DNA of 13,399 nt from Calditrichota bacterium (GTDB lineage Bacteria > Zhuqueibacterota > Zhuqueibacteria > Oleimicrobiales > Geothermoviventaceae), in NCBI GenBank assembly GCA_013152765.1, contig JAADFT010000037.1, positions 1,225-14,623 on the forward strand. Direction: 5' to 3'. Below, piece after piece: positions 1 through 7,225 of this stretch. Every line of letters begins with the position of its first letter. Positions within the stretch are counted from its first letter, which is position 1. The position numbers and the translations under genes are program-made. The notes under the pieces were generated by a model, which searched no databases, had not been told where the DNA came from, and saw only the letters and a program-made list of their open reading frames with translations.

Positions 1-204
1 ATCTACGACGCATTTGGCTACCTTGTTTGGAAAACAACTACTGTGGTGTCGAAGGGCGTCGTCGATGGCGCAGGGCCTTCAGGCGGTGTTTCGTGGGACG
101 GCAGAAACCTGGCAGGTGACCTCGTGGCCAGTGGCGGTTACATCTGCCGAATCAAGACGCCGGACGGGCGCACAGAGACGGTGAAGATCGGGGTGGTTCG
201 ATGA
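1..204 (+). CDS. C-terminal end of an exported protein with a FlgD-like / sorting-type C-terminal domain (5' truncated)
   Basis: The reading frame is open from base 1 and ends at TGA 202-204; 67 residues are visible. The sequence follows the FlgD Ig-like / type A secretion C-terminal pattern: it opens IYDAFGYLVW, has the central SWDGRNLAGDLVASGGYICR block (family form: WDGRD.SGR.V.SG.Y.YR), and ends in a short beta strand, ETVKIGVVR, with a basic last residue. In families with this tail it ends large secreted or surface proteins, and in Bacteroidetes a similar fold is the type IX secretion signal. The body of the protein, and so its function, lies outside the window. Its stop overlaps the next start as ATGA, so the two genes are probably cotranscribed and translationally coupled. 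The domain call is fairly secure; whether it is a secretion signal here is inference. Confidence 0.75.
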   Translation: MYDAFGYLVWKTTTVVSKGVVDGAGPSGGVSWDGRNLAGDLVASGGYICRIKTPDGRTETVKIGVVR

Positions 205-2279
205 GAAGGCGCCTGAACAAGAGGCTGCAGGTTGCTGCGCTGGCAGTCCTGCTGCCGTCGCTGGCACTTGTGAGCACTGGTCGAGCTCAAAACTACGGAG
301 GCTACGGCGGCGAACTCCTCCGCTACGGCGTGGGAGGACGTGCAACGGGAATGGCCGGGGCCTTCACCGGAGTAGCGGACGACGCCAGCGCCATTTTCTA
401 CAACCCGGCTGGTTTGGTGCAAGCCGACCGAGCCACCCTGGGCCTCTACCACGCCAGATTGTTCTACGACGTTTCGTACAACTTCTTTTCCGCTTCTTAC
501 CCGCTTTACAATGTGCTCAGACAGGGTGACAAACTTGTCCTGGGACTGGGCTACGTTGGTTTTGGCATGAGCGGCTTCGAACGCCGCGAAGCTGGCACTC
601 ACCGCTTGATTGGTCACTTCGAAGACACGCAGGCAAGCTGGTTGTTACCCGTGGCGTACGACTACTTACGCCCGTGGGGCCGACTGGGTGTGGGCGGTCA
701 GCTTGTCGTTTACCGACACAGCATCGCTGGTTACCAGGCTCAGTCCACAGGTTTGGATCTTGGGCTGCTTTTTCAGCCGCTTTGTCTTGGTCAATCAACC
801 GGTTTGGCAAATTTGCCGGGTGTGGGGCGCTGGTTCGACCTGGAGCACCTCATGAGGTGGCGGGTCGGCTTGGTTTTGAAAACCCGTGGTTCGATCAAAC
901 TGAAAGAAAGTGCTGAAGACCTGCCAAGCTCGCTTCATTTCGGAATCAGCCGTTCCATGATCAAGCTGCCTCTGCTTCCCGGTAGGGCGCTGCTCGGTTT
1001 CGAAACGAGCCGGCTGCTCGGTGCCGGAAGTGGGTGGCGAACGGTGGTAGGTGGTGAGTACGCGGTTCCCGTTGGCTGGGGAGTAACCGGCTTCTTACGT
1101 GGTGGTTACCGTGTCGGCAAGGCAGGCCAGGGGCGGCGGACTGTGTTCGGTTTTGGCGCTCATCTGGCGCCTGGGATTCTTTCCGGCATTCCTGCGCTTG
1201 AGGGAGCGGATTTCGATTTTTCTCTGGACGAAAACACCGCTCTTGCACAACGCGGTGCCAATTTCTTTCTGACGCTTCGCTTCGGCCTGAGCCGCGAGGA
1301 TGTGTGGCAGTACCGGAGCAACAGCGAGCGCGACTGGTCACGCATGAAGAGCGACGTCCTGCTTCGTCTGCTGACATGGCACGGACGGGACTTGCGCTTG
1401 CTTACAAGCGATTCAGCGGCTGTACGAGTGGACGCGTTGTACCGCGATGGGCAGGAGGCGGGTGCTGTCACCGGAGTGGCCGAAGAGCTGATGAGCCGGG
1501 TGAAGCGAGGCTCTCCGTGGTACGACAGCTTCGAAGATTTTGTTGGACGTATTTGTTTGCCAGTGCCAGCTCTTTGCGCCGGTCTGTGCTCGGGCGGGAG
1601 CGAGTCGCTCCGGGAACTGCTGGTTGACTTCGAACAGGCCAGGAGCTGGAGCCGGGCCCAGCTGCCCGACATTCGCAGAAAGGTGCACAAGATCTGCAGG
1701 CCAAAAAATCAGGACTGCGTCGGGGCGCTTGTACAAATCGCACTTCTCGGAGACGACAGGACCCTGGCACAACAACTTCTTGGTTGTGTGCCTGCGGACA
1801 GCGCAACCTTCTACGGTGCCCTCGTCAATCATGATGAGAAAGCTTTAGCTGACGAGGCGGCCACGTCGTCGAACGTTTACCACCGCGTCTACTTCCGCTT
1901 TGTTTTGGGTGTGAAACGAGGAAGCGTCGCATTTCTGGATTCGGTGAGACAGAATCCAGTGTCGTGGCAGTTTGCGTGTTGTGCTTACCCGCGGACATCG
2001 CCTTACGTGCCAGACGGTACACTGGGTGACGACGCCGAACTTCTTTCTTTGTGTTTGAACCGGTCTTTGTCCCCAGGACAGCGGTGGGCAGGAATTCTGA
2101 GCCTTTACCACAGAATGCCAGGTTCTTCCGCCGGTCGTTTAATTGCCAAAACTCTGAAAGAGACTGGGTCGGATTTGGATGGATTTGCCCGAACGGTTGT
2201 TAGCTGGTACAACGCTCACGTAACGCCTTCGGGAATTCTTTGGGATGCGGCTTTCTGGCAGCGTAAGCCAGCGAGTTAG
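201..2279 (+). CDS. PorV/UPF0164-type outer-membrane beta-barrel protein with a long C-terminal extension
   Basis: 692 residues. A signal peptide covers residues 1-30 (basic start, hydrophobic core, likely cut after GRAQ). Residues 31-365 look like the PorV/UPF0164 outer-membrane family: the hallmark stretch RATGMAGAFTGVADDASA and FYNPAGL lies at 47-71. It is followed by alternating, Gly- and Tyr-rich strands and a closing strand near 353-363 (NFFLTLRFGLS). The family usually ends near 350-400 residues. Here about 330 more follow (365-692), mostly helical, with several Cys (for example 452, 459, 463, 499, 506, 529, 593, 594, 618) and no domain I recognise. In type IX secretion PorV is the outer-membrane shuttle, but family members without that system are common, so the role is open. 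The start is the ATG in the ATGA overlap. A 206-bp gap follows before the first exbB-like gene. Confidence 0.8.
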   Translation: MRRRLNKRLQVAALAVLLPSLALVSTGRAQNYGGYGGELLRYGVGGRATGMAGAFTGVADDASAIFYNPAGLVQADRATLGLYHARLFYDVSYNFFSASYPLYNVLRQGDKLVLGLGYVGFGMSGFERREAGTHRLIGHFEDTQASWLLPVAYDYLRPWGRLGVGGQLVVYRHSIAGYQAQSTGLDLGLLFQPLCLGQSTGLANLPGVGRWFDLEHLMRWRVGLVLKTRGSIKLKESAEDLPSSLHFGISRSMIKLPLLPGRALLGFETSRLLGAGSGWRTVVGGEYAVPVGWGVTGFLRGGYRVGKAGQGRRTVFGFGAHLAPGILSGIPALEGADFDFSLDENTALAQRGANFFLTLRFGLSREDVWQYRSNSERDWSRMKSDVLLRLLTWHGRDLRLLTSDSAAVRVDALYRDGQEAGAVTGVAEELMSRVKRGSPWYDSFEDFVGRICLPVPALCAGLCSGGSESLRELLVDFEQARSWSRAQLPDIRRKVHKICRPKNQDCVGALVQIALLGDDRTLAQQLLGCVPADSATFYGALVNHDEKALADEAATSSNVYHRVYFRFVLGVKRGSVAFLDSVRQNPVSWQFACCAYPRTSPYVPDGTLGDDAELLSLCLNRSLSPGQRWAGILSLYHRMPGSSAGRLIAKTLKETGSDLDGFARTVVSWYNAHVTPSGILWDAAFWQRKPAS

Positions 2280-2405
2280 GAATCGCTGGATGCCAGGGAG
2301 TCCGACGTTCGTGGACCGGGAGCTTGCAAAAGGTCTAAGGGAGGCTCAAGTTCTGATTGCTCATCCTTGACAAGCGGTTCTCTTTGCGTAGGTGAGACCG
2401 TGGTC

Positions 2406-2436
2406 CTCGGATGAGTCTTCGATTTGCCGATCCGAG
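2406..2436. repeat. 7-bp inverted repeat upstream of the first exbB-like gene
   Basis: Arms CTCGGAT (2406-2412) and ATCCGAG (2430-2436) are perfect complements around a 17-base loop, about 50 bases before the ATG at 2486. No T-run follows, so it is not a standard terminator. It could be a leader hairpin, a protein site, or chance. Confidence 0.3.
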
Positions 2437-2470
2437 AATGTGACGCCGGGTTGCTTTTTGGCGAGAAGTG

Positions 2471-2476
2471 AGGAGG
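2471..2476 (+). promoter_or_regulatory. Strong ribosome binding site that fixes the start of the first exbB-like gene
   Basis: A perfect AGGAGG lies 9 bases before ATG 2486. An in-frame GTG at 2468 sits just upstream of this motif and would have to be translated through it, so 2486 is the better start. It also places the signal peptide directly at the N-terminus. Confidence 0.8.
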
Positions 2477-2485
2477 AACGACGGA

Positions 2486-4240
2486 ATGCTTGAGAAGACA
2501 AGTCGGGCCGTTGGCCTGTTGGCTTTGGTCGCTGGAATGCTGCTTGCTGGCACCGGCAGAAGCCAGGCGCAGAACACACCGAAAGTTTTTCGGTGTTTGC
2601 AGGGTGCCGGGCAAAGCCAGGTTCTGGACTTTGCAGCCATGCGTGAGCAGTTCGCCGGTGGCCAGGTCACGGTCAGGGCTCACCTCGGCGAAGGTGGCAC
2701 CGTTGCAAATGCGGAAATTCTCCAGGAGGCTTTACGGTCCGGAACGGAGAAGTTCTGGAATACGGTGGCCACGATTATCGGAACCTGGCGCTACTCTCCG
2801 GAGGCTTACACACTCCCGAGCTACATTGACTACACGGTCATCTTGCCCCGGCCAAACGAACTTGGCTCCGGTACCCTTGAGATCAGCACAGCCAATCTCG
2901 TTTTGAAACCGGGCTGGACGGTGAACATCGATCGTCCGGAGGACCTTGCCAACTACGCAGGACTCGCTCGCACGGATGTTGTGCTCACCAGCTTTCCCCC
3001 AAACGTCAGGCCGATGGTGACCGGCTTGATTTCGTCGACGATCGAGAATCTGCGCGGGTTCAAGTGGGTGTTCCTGGTTCTGGCCATCTTTTCCGGGATT
3101 GTGTTGATTGTGGGGGCCGTGCGCGTTCTGTATCCCTGGTACCCAGGTGGAATCAAAGCTGTGCGGCCGCTCAGCGGGCAACTTCAGTTTGGCAAAGAGC
3201 CGAAGATAATCGCCGAACTGCGAGAGCTCTGGGTGAGCGGCATCGAGGGGTCGCGACTCGGTGAACCGGACGAACTGCCTTTCGGAGTAGACGATCTCGA
3301 TGGGTTGCAGAAACTGGTTAATGCTCCGGACAGGCAGAGTTTCTTGGAGGTGCTGAAAACGGTCGAGTCGAATCCCTTGCTCCTGCCGGCGGAAGTGGAA
3401 GAGTGGCGCAAGATGCTGGTTTCGGAGAGTGCGGGGAAGGAGGCAGAAGAACTGAGGCAACGGCTTCAAGCGGAGGTTGAGAAGAAACCCGCTGAGAAGC
3501 GCAAACTTTACGAGAAAATGCTGTCGGTAGCCAGCGGTCTGGATGACCTGCTTGAGCTCGCCGCTGAACTGGGTGTACCAGTTAAGAAGGCGGAAAAGCG
3601 CGCGAAAGACGAAGTGCTGGAAGAAGTCAAGGCGACCCTTGCTGAAAGACTGCGGCTTGCCAAGAAAATTCTGCTGCGCACACCTGGAACCATTCTGAGT
3701 CAGACTGAGAAGGCTGAGATCCAGAACATGCTTTGGGAGCTGTTCGGCAAGTCGCGAGTGGAAGAGGCGTTGCGCCGCGTGCGGCGTTACCTGACTGGTA
3801 ATGGGGGTAAGCCAGCGCGCGCTGCCGATTTGTTCCGGGTTTTTGAATCGGGTCTTCAAAACCACCTGGTGAATGAGAACCGGGAGGTGGCATCGAACGA
3901 AATCGACCGGGCCATTGACCGCACGCTCGGCGTAATCGTCGACAACCGCAAAGCAGCGCTCGAGTGGCTGTGGGCGCTGGGCGGTTTGTCACCACTGCTC
4001 GGACTTTTCGGTACGGTCTGGGGCATTTCGCAGGCTTTCGGTAAGATTCACCGCATCCAGAACATGAAGCACGTGCTGCACAGTCTGGCGGGCGAAATCA
4101 ACGTGGCTCTGGCCACAACGATTGTTGGCCTTGTGATCGCAGTGGTTCTGGTGATTTTCTACTACGGACTGAAGACGCGTGCCGACGCTGACGCGCTGGC
4201 TATCGACACCTACTTCACTGAAATTACGAACCGAGTTTAA
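2486..4240 (+). CDS. ExbB/TolQ/MotA-family proton channel protein with TonB-C-like periplasmic domain (ExbB1)
   Basis: 584 residues. A signal peptide occupies about 1-29 (cut near RSQAQ/N). Residues 60-120 resemble the TonB C-terminal fold: a G-x-V strand pair, then WRYSPEA (101-107), then a last strand, IDYTVIL. A first membrane helix spans about 193-216. A cytoplasmic part (about 220-490) is charged and helical, probably coiled coil at 314-430. The MotA/TolQ/ExbB core follows, with helices at about 493-515 and 541-561. The signature LSPLLGLFGTVWGISQAF (501-518) is close to E. coli ExbB. The Thr of GTVWG (T510) and a later Thr (T545) are kept, but the Glu that precedes A-L in ExbB helix 3 (E176 in E. 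coli) is Val540. It should form the proton-conducting ring with an ExbD. N-terminally extended, secreted ExbB relatives such as TtpC are known; a TonB-like domain in that place is unusual. The family call is secure; the TonB-C match is by eye. Confidence 0.85.
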   Translation: MLEKTSRAVGLLALVAGMLLAGTGRSQAQNTPKVFRCLQGAGQSQVLDFAAMREQFAGGQVTVRAHLGEGGTVANAEILQEALRSGTEKFWNTVATIIGTWRYSPEAYTLPSYIDYTVILPRPNELGSGTLEISTANLVLKPGWTVNIDRPEDLANYAGLARTDVVLTSFPPNVRPMVTGLISSTIENLRGFKWVFLVLAIFSGIVLIVGAVRVLYPWYPGGIKAVRPLSGQLQFGKEPKIIAELRELWVSGIEGSRLGEPDELPFGVDDLDGLQKLVNAPDRQSFLEVLKTVESNPLLLPAEVEEWRKMLVSESAGKEAEELRQRLQAEVEKKPAEKRKLYEKMLSVASGLDDLLELAAELGVPVKKAEKRAKDEVLEEVKATLAERLRLAKKILLRTPGTILSQTEKAEIQNMLWELFGKSRVEEALRRVRRYLTGNGGKPARAADLFRVFESGLQNHLVNENREVASNEIDRAIDRTLGVIVDNRKAALEWLWALGGLSPLLGLFGTVWGISQAFGKIHRIQNMKHVLHSLAGEINVALATTIVGLVIAVVLVIFYYGLKTRADADALAIDTYFTEITNRV

Positions 4241-4261
4241 CCGCTTGCCCTTGGTTGGCGC

Positions 4262-5608
4262 ATGAATAATCTGGTTCGAAAATTCGCAGTCGGCTTGGTT
4301 TCCCTGGCGGTGTTCTGGGCGGCTGGACTGAGGCAGGTGGCTCTGTCGCAGGAATCCCCGAAGTTCGCGATTTGCGTCACGCAATGTGCCACCGAAGACG
4401 GTGGCGTCGTTTTGGGGTGGAATCTGCTGCAGGCGCACCAGGACGACCAGGGCAATTGGATTGTGACCGCGGAAACGGTTGATCCGCCGCCGGAAGGGAT
4501 CGTCTTTACCGTGGAGCACAGACGCAATAGCTCTGTGCTCGAAACGTTCTCAGTTAGACCTGACGACTTGCCGGTGCATTTGTCTCCCAAACAGGGCGTC
4601 CAGGGTGGCGACCAGTTCTGGGTGAGCAGCAACGATCCGAACGACGTTACCCCGGCGATCAACCAGAATCTCTCAGAAGACGAACTGCCCTGGGGTGTTG
4701 CTCAGATTGTAGAAACGCCACAACGGCATCCGCGCGGTGGGCTCATTTACTCGAGTTTGCGGAAACTCGGAGGGTACACGGCTGACACGCTGTCGAAAGG
4801 GCGTGCCATCGGTAAGGTGCTGCTTGTGGTTTTCCTGCTCGGACTTTTTGGGGCAGTTCTCCTGACGTGGCGGGTCTTTTGGGATCCGAGCATTCACCCC
4901 TCAGTCCTGAACTACTGGAAGCGTCGTTTCCGGATTGACTTTGAAGCAGCTCTGCGAGACCTGACCGGCAGGGGCGAGATGCCGCGTGACCGACTTGGCT
5001 TGCTGTTTCTCGACGTCCTGAGTGGCATCCGGTTTGAGGAGCTCGCCAGCACGGACTACGCCGGGGAACTTGACAAACTTCAGCGCCGGCTGGCGGACCG
5101 TGTGGAGAACGAAGCAGCGCGTCTCACGTTCGGGGTGCACTCGTCCTTTCCGGGCTTTCTGCTCCGAAACAAGAAAAAGCCGGAGAAGCCCGCTGGCGTA
5201 AACTCAGCAGACAGCTCAAAGACCAGAGCGGCAACGAGCTGGCTTTTCTCGCTGGACAGCCTGTGGGGGCTGGCGGTGATTTCTCCGCTTTTGGGTCTTC
5301 TGGGGACGGTGACGGGCCTGTCGGATTCTTTCCGGCGTGTCAGTCAAACCCCTGTCGGCAGCTCGGTGCCGGGGTTGCCAGGGGGAGCGGCTGGCAACCC
5401 GATCAACGTGCTGGCGGGTGGAATCAACGAGGCACTTTACACGACGATTGCCGGACTCGCTTCCGGGATTGTTCTGATTCTGGTGTACTACGCCATTGGC
5501 TACCGGGTCAACAAAATCCACCGGCTCATGCAGGAAGCTGTTGACACGTTCATGGACGCTCTGGCTCACCAGCTCGAGAAGATGAAACTACAGGCGGAGA
5601 AGCCATGA
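4262..5608 (+). CDS. Second ExbB/TolQ/MotA-family proton channel protein (ExbB2)
   Basis: 448 residues. A signal peptide occupies about 1-30 (AGLRQVALSQ/E). A periplasmic domain of about 150 residues follows; it is beta-rich in look, not recognised, and different from that of the preceding protein. A first membrane helix is at about 184-204, a cytoplasmic loop at 205-330, and the ExbB core helices at about 331-353 and 391-413. The core shows ISPLLGLLGTVTGL (340-353, Thr349) and GGINEALYTTIAGL (386-399). The latter keeps Glu390 and Thr395 at the places of ExbB E176 and T181. The helix 2-3 loop is long and Gly/Pro-rich. It starts 21 bases after the previous stop with no clear Shine-Dalgarno, so coupling to upstream translation is likely. 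Its stop overlaps the next start as ATGA. It is probably the better-conserved pore subunit of the pair; whether the two ExbBs mix in one ring is unknown. Confidence 0.85.
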   Translation: MNNLVRKFAVGLVSLAVFWAAGLRQVALSQESPKFAICVTQCATEDGGVVLGWNLLQAHQDDQGNWIVTAETVDPPPEGIVFTVEHRRNSSVLETFSVRPDDLPVHLSPKQGVQGGDQFWVSSNDPNDVTPAINQNLSEDELPWGVAQIVETPQRHPRGGLIYSSLRKLGGYTADTLSKGRAIGKVLLVVFLLGLFGAVLLTWRVFWDPSIHPSVLNYWKRRFRIDFEAALRDLTGRGEMPRDRLGLLFLDVLSGIRFEELASTDYAGELDKLQRRLADRVENEAARLTFGVHSSFPGFLLRNKKKPEKPAGVNSADSSKTRAATSWLFSLDSLWGLAVISPLLGLLGTVTGLSDSFRRVSQTPVGSSVPGLPGGAAGNPINVLAGGINEALYTTIAGLASGIVLILVYYAIGYRVNKIHRLMQEAVDTFMDALAHQLEKMKLQAEKP

Positions 5609-6303
5609 GGCAGAGGCGTTACCAGCGGGAGAAAGAAATGCGTGAGCCGGAGAAGACTCCGCTCATCGACATGATTTTCCTCCTGCTCATTTTCTTCTTT
5701 GTAAGTCTCTCTGTGATCATGAGCGAAAGCGCACGGGTACCGACGGGAAATCCCAAGAAGGAGGCGGTGCCACTGCTGCCAGAGGTGGCTTCTACGCAGG
5801 CGGTTCCCACGGAAGGGTACATCGTGGTGGAGCTTTACGACATCGCCCAGTTGCCTGCTCAGTTGAGAGAAATGCTCGGGGAGGCTCGGCAGAAACTCGC
5901 GCGGCTTGCAGCACTGGTTCCGGGAACGGCATCTCCTCCTGCGGTTCCCACATCGGGCGTGCTCTTTTGCGTCGGGTTGAGAGACCGGGACGACTGGGTT
6001 TTGCAGGCTTACCTTCGCGATGTGCTCAAGACTCCTTTGGATCCGCCGCCAACTACAGTGCAAATCGCCAGCCTTCTACGCCGTTTTCCTCTGGCTGTGC
6101 CTTACAGTCAGGTACGAGGCACGGAAACGTTGTCGCGGCTGGCGAACGCAATTTTGCAGGAGTCGGGTAACGAGGTGCCGCCGCTGCACGCCAGAGTGAC
6201 GGCAAAAGTGCGGAGCGTCGCTTTGCTGACACTCTACGATCTGGTGGCCCGGCTGGGGCTTTCGCAAGAGGATCTGCGGATCCGGGCCATCGGAGGATCC
6301 TGA
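5605..6303 (+). CDS. ExbD/TolR-family proton channel partner (ExbD1), enlarged periplasmic domain
   Basis: 232 residues. A short basic cytoplasmic N-terminus leads into the family signature TPLIDMIFLLLIFFFVSLS (18-36). Asp22 stands at the place of the membrane Asp that carries protons in ExbD (D25 in E. coli). A single helix spans about 19-40 and the rest is periplasmic. The last stretch (about 188-230, VTAKVRSVALLTLYDLVARL then LGLSQEDLRI) matches the end of the ExbD/TolR fold. Canonical ExbD is about 140 residues; the extra length sits between helix and C-terminal fold, with a Pro-rich part (about 45-70) and a segment around 110-150 containing FCVGLRDRDDW. The ATG lies in the ATGA overlap with the exbB2 stop and has GGAG five bases upstream. 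ATG 5638 is possible but less likely. It should pair with one or both ExbB proteins. Confidence 0.85.
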   Translation: MRQRRYQREKEMREPEKTPLIDMIFLLLIFFFVSLSVIMSESARVPTGNPKKEAVPLLPEVASTQAVPTEGYIVVELYDIAQLPAQLREMLGEARQKLARLAALVPGTASPPAVPTSGVLFCVGLRDRDDWVLQAYLRDVLKTPLDPPPTTVQIASLLRRFPLAVPYSQVRGTETLSRLANAILQESGNEVPPLHARVTAKVRSVALLTLYDLVARLGLSQEDLRIRAIGGS

Positions 6304-6382
6304 CCCGGACGAGGTGCGTTGTGCGTGGCAATGCGAAGGTTGTTTTTCTGGCAGGGGAGATGTCGCGTTTCGGTCAGGAGGT

Positions 6383-6418
6383 CAGATCACGTGGGAATCG
6401 GAAGAAACGCGTGATCTG
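6383..6418. repeat. Perfect 9-bp inverted repeat
   Basis: CAGATCACG (6383-6391) pairs with CGTGATCTG (6410-6418) around 18 bases; a T-G and a G-C pair can extend the stem inward. No T-run follows, which argues against a simple terminator. As DNA it could be an operator; as RNA, a stable hairpin. Confidence 0.5.
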
Positions 6419-6447
6419 TGGGAAGAGGTAAGCTAACATTTTCGCTC

Positions 6448-6502
6448 TGCTGCGATGAATTTGACAGTGTGGGTTCTGTGAACCCACATCAGAAACGCAG
6501 CA
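6448..6502. repeat. Nested hairpin pair just upstream of the second exbD-like gene
   Basis: The inner stem is TGTGGGTTC (6468-6476) with GAACCCACA (6480-6488), nine perfect pairs around a TGT loop. The outer stem is TGCTGCG (6448-6454) with CGCAGCA (6496-6502), seven perfect pairs enclosing the inner one. It ends 33 bases before ATG 6536. In RNA this would be a stable two-tier leader structure; no T-run is present. Confidence 0.5.
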
Positions 6503-6535
6503 AGCTTTACTGCGAACTCAGGAATCGGGTAACGG

Positions 6536-7138
6536 ATGGCGAACTACTCAACTGGCAGCACCGGCAGGAAGGTTGAGCTCACGCCTTTGATCGACGTGAT
6601 TTTCCTGCTGCTCATCTTCTTTCTGGTGACGCTGAACATCATTCCGATTCTCGGCGGACAGGGCAAGCAGGAAGTCGCTTACCCCCTGCGCGCTTTGAAC
6701 GCGGAAGATGTGAGTCGCGCGACCCTGCTGGTGGAGGTGTACCCGACGACGGCGGGGCCTTTGATCTACCTGGCAATTCCGGCTTCCTGTGTTGCCGGTG
6801 GAGGCGGAGGCGGGATCCCGCACCTAAAGCAGATTCTGTCGGTGCTGCAAACGGACGGGCGGTTCACCACGGGCGAAATTTCTGCGCTCAGCAGCGGCGC
6901 GTTTGGCAAGGTCGTGTTCCACTCGCCTTCTGGACTGGCACGGGCAGTGAACACAACGCTGATGACCGACGCGGTGGTCTTCTGTGATCCCCGCCTGCCG
7001 TTCGAGAAGATTTCGGAAGTGATTTCCGTGCTGCAAAGCAACGGTCTGGCTGTGCGAGTTGTCCCGATGGCATTGCAGTCGGTGAGCAGCCACTGGGAAA
7101 CGGTGATCACAGGGGTCCAGAAGATCTACAAGAACTAA
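6536..7138 (+). CDS. Second ExbD/TolR-family proton channel partner (ExbD2)
   Basis: 200 residues. The cytoplasmic N-terminus is followed by LTPLIDVIFLLLIFFLVTLN (15-34), the ExbD/TolR signature. Asp20 stands at the proton-carrying position and the single helix spans about 17-40. The periplasmic part has a Gly run (VAGGGGGGI, 86-94). It ends in a stretch typical of the family fold (DAVVFCDPRLPFEKISEVIS, then VLQSNGLAVRVVPM), followed by a short tail. Outside the helix it has little likeness to the first ExbD beyond the shared fold, so this is not a recent duplicate. The ribosome binding site is weak (AGGA about 12 bases upstream) and sits after a structured leader. Two dissimilar ExbDs with two dissimilar ExbBs suggest a heteromeric motor, which is inference. 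Confidence 0.85.
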   Translation: MANYSTGSTGRKVELTPLIDVIFLLLIFFLVTLNIIPILGGQGKQEVAYPLRALNAEDVSRATLLVEVYPTTAGPLIYLAIPASCVAGGGGGGIPHLKQILSVLQTDGRFTTGEISALSSGAFGKVVFHSPSGLARAVNTTLMTDAVVFCDPRLPFEKISEVISVLQSNGLAVRVVPMALQSVSSHWETVITGVQKIYKN

Positions 7139-7141
7139 AGG

Positions 7142-7175
7142 AACCTGTGGCGGGAGATTCTTCCGCGGGCAGGTT
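7142..7175. repeat. Two-tier inverted repeat between exbD2 and the next gene
   Basis: The outer stem is AACCTG (7142-7147) with CAGGTT (7170-7175). The inner stem is GCGGGAG (7150-7156) with CTTCCGC (7160-7166), seven pairs including one G-T, around a three-base loop. It begins 4 bases after the exbD2 stop. No T-run follows, so it more likely acts as a 3'-end stabiliser or processing site than as a full terminator. Confidence 0.4.
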
Positions 7176-7225
7176 GCTGCGGCTGCTACTTGTTAAGATT
7201 TGAGGATTCAGGGAATCCCAAAGTC

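Larger units (their letters stand above)
6304..6535. other. Structured intergenic gap between the two exbD-like genes
   Basis: 232 bp interrupt an otherwise tight gene string. I find no convincing gene; the only open frames are 30-40 codon stretches with unremarkable starts. The gap holds three perfect inverted repeats (listed separately). A TTGACA lies at 6461-6466, but no acceptable -10 box stands 16-18 bases after it, so I do not call a promoter. An internal promoter, an attenuator or an RNA processing site would all fit. Confidence 0.5.

Noticed and set aside
2367..2395. TTGACA as a promoter for exbB1
   Set aside because: The -35 match is perfect, but no hexamer 16-18 bases downstream resembles a -10 box; several chance copies are expected in a window this size.
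2732..3865. 377-codon open frame on the - strand
   Set aside because: It lies wholly antisense to the exbB1 gene, which has a secure family match; composition is that of a shadow frame.
6461..6489. TTGACA as a promoter for exbD2
   Set aside because: The best -10 candidates match the consensus at only two of six positions and fall within the hairpin stem.
2486..7138. Zorya-type defence system (ZorA/ZorB)
   Set aside because: ExbB1 has a long cytoplasmic part, but it sits between helix 1 and helix 2 and not as a C-terminal tail. The proteins have signal peptides and periplasmic domains, and no ZorC, ZorD or ZorE-like gene is present.
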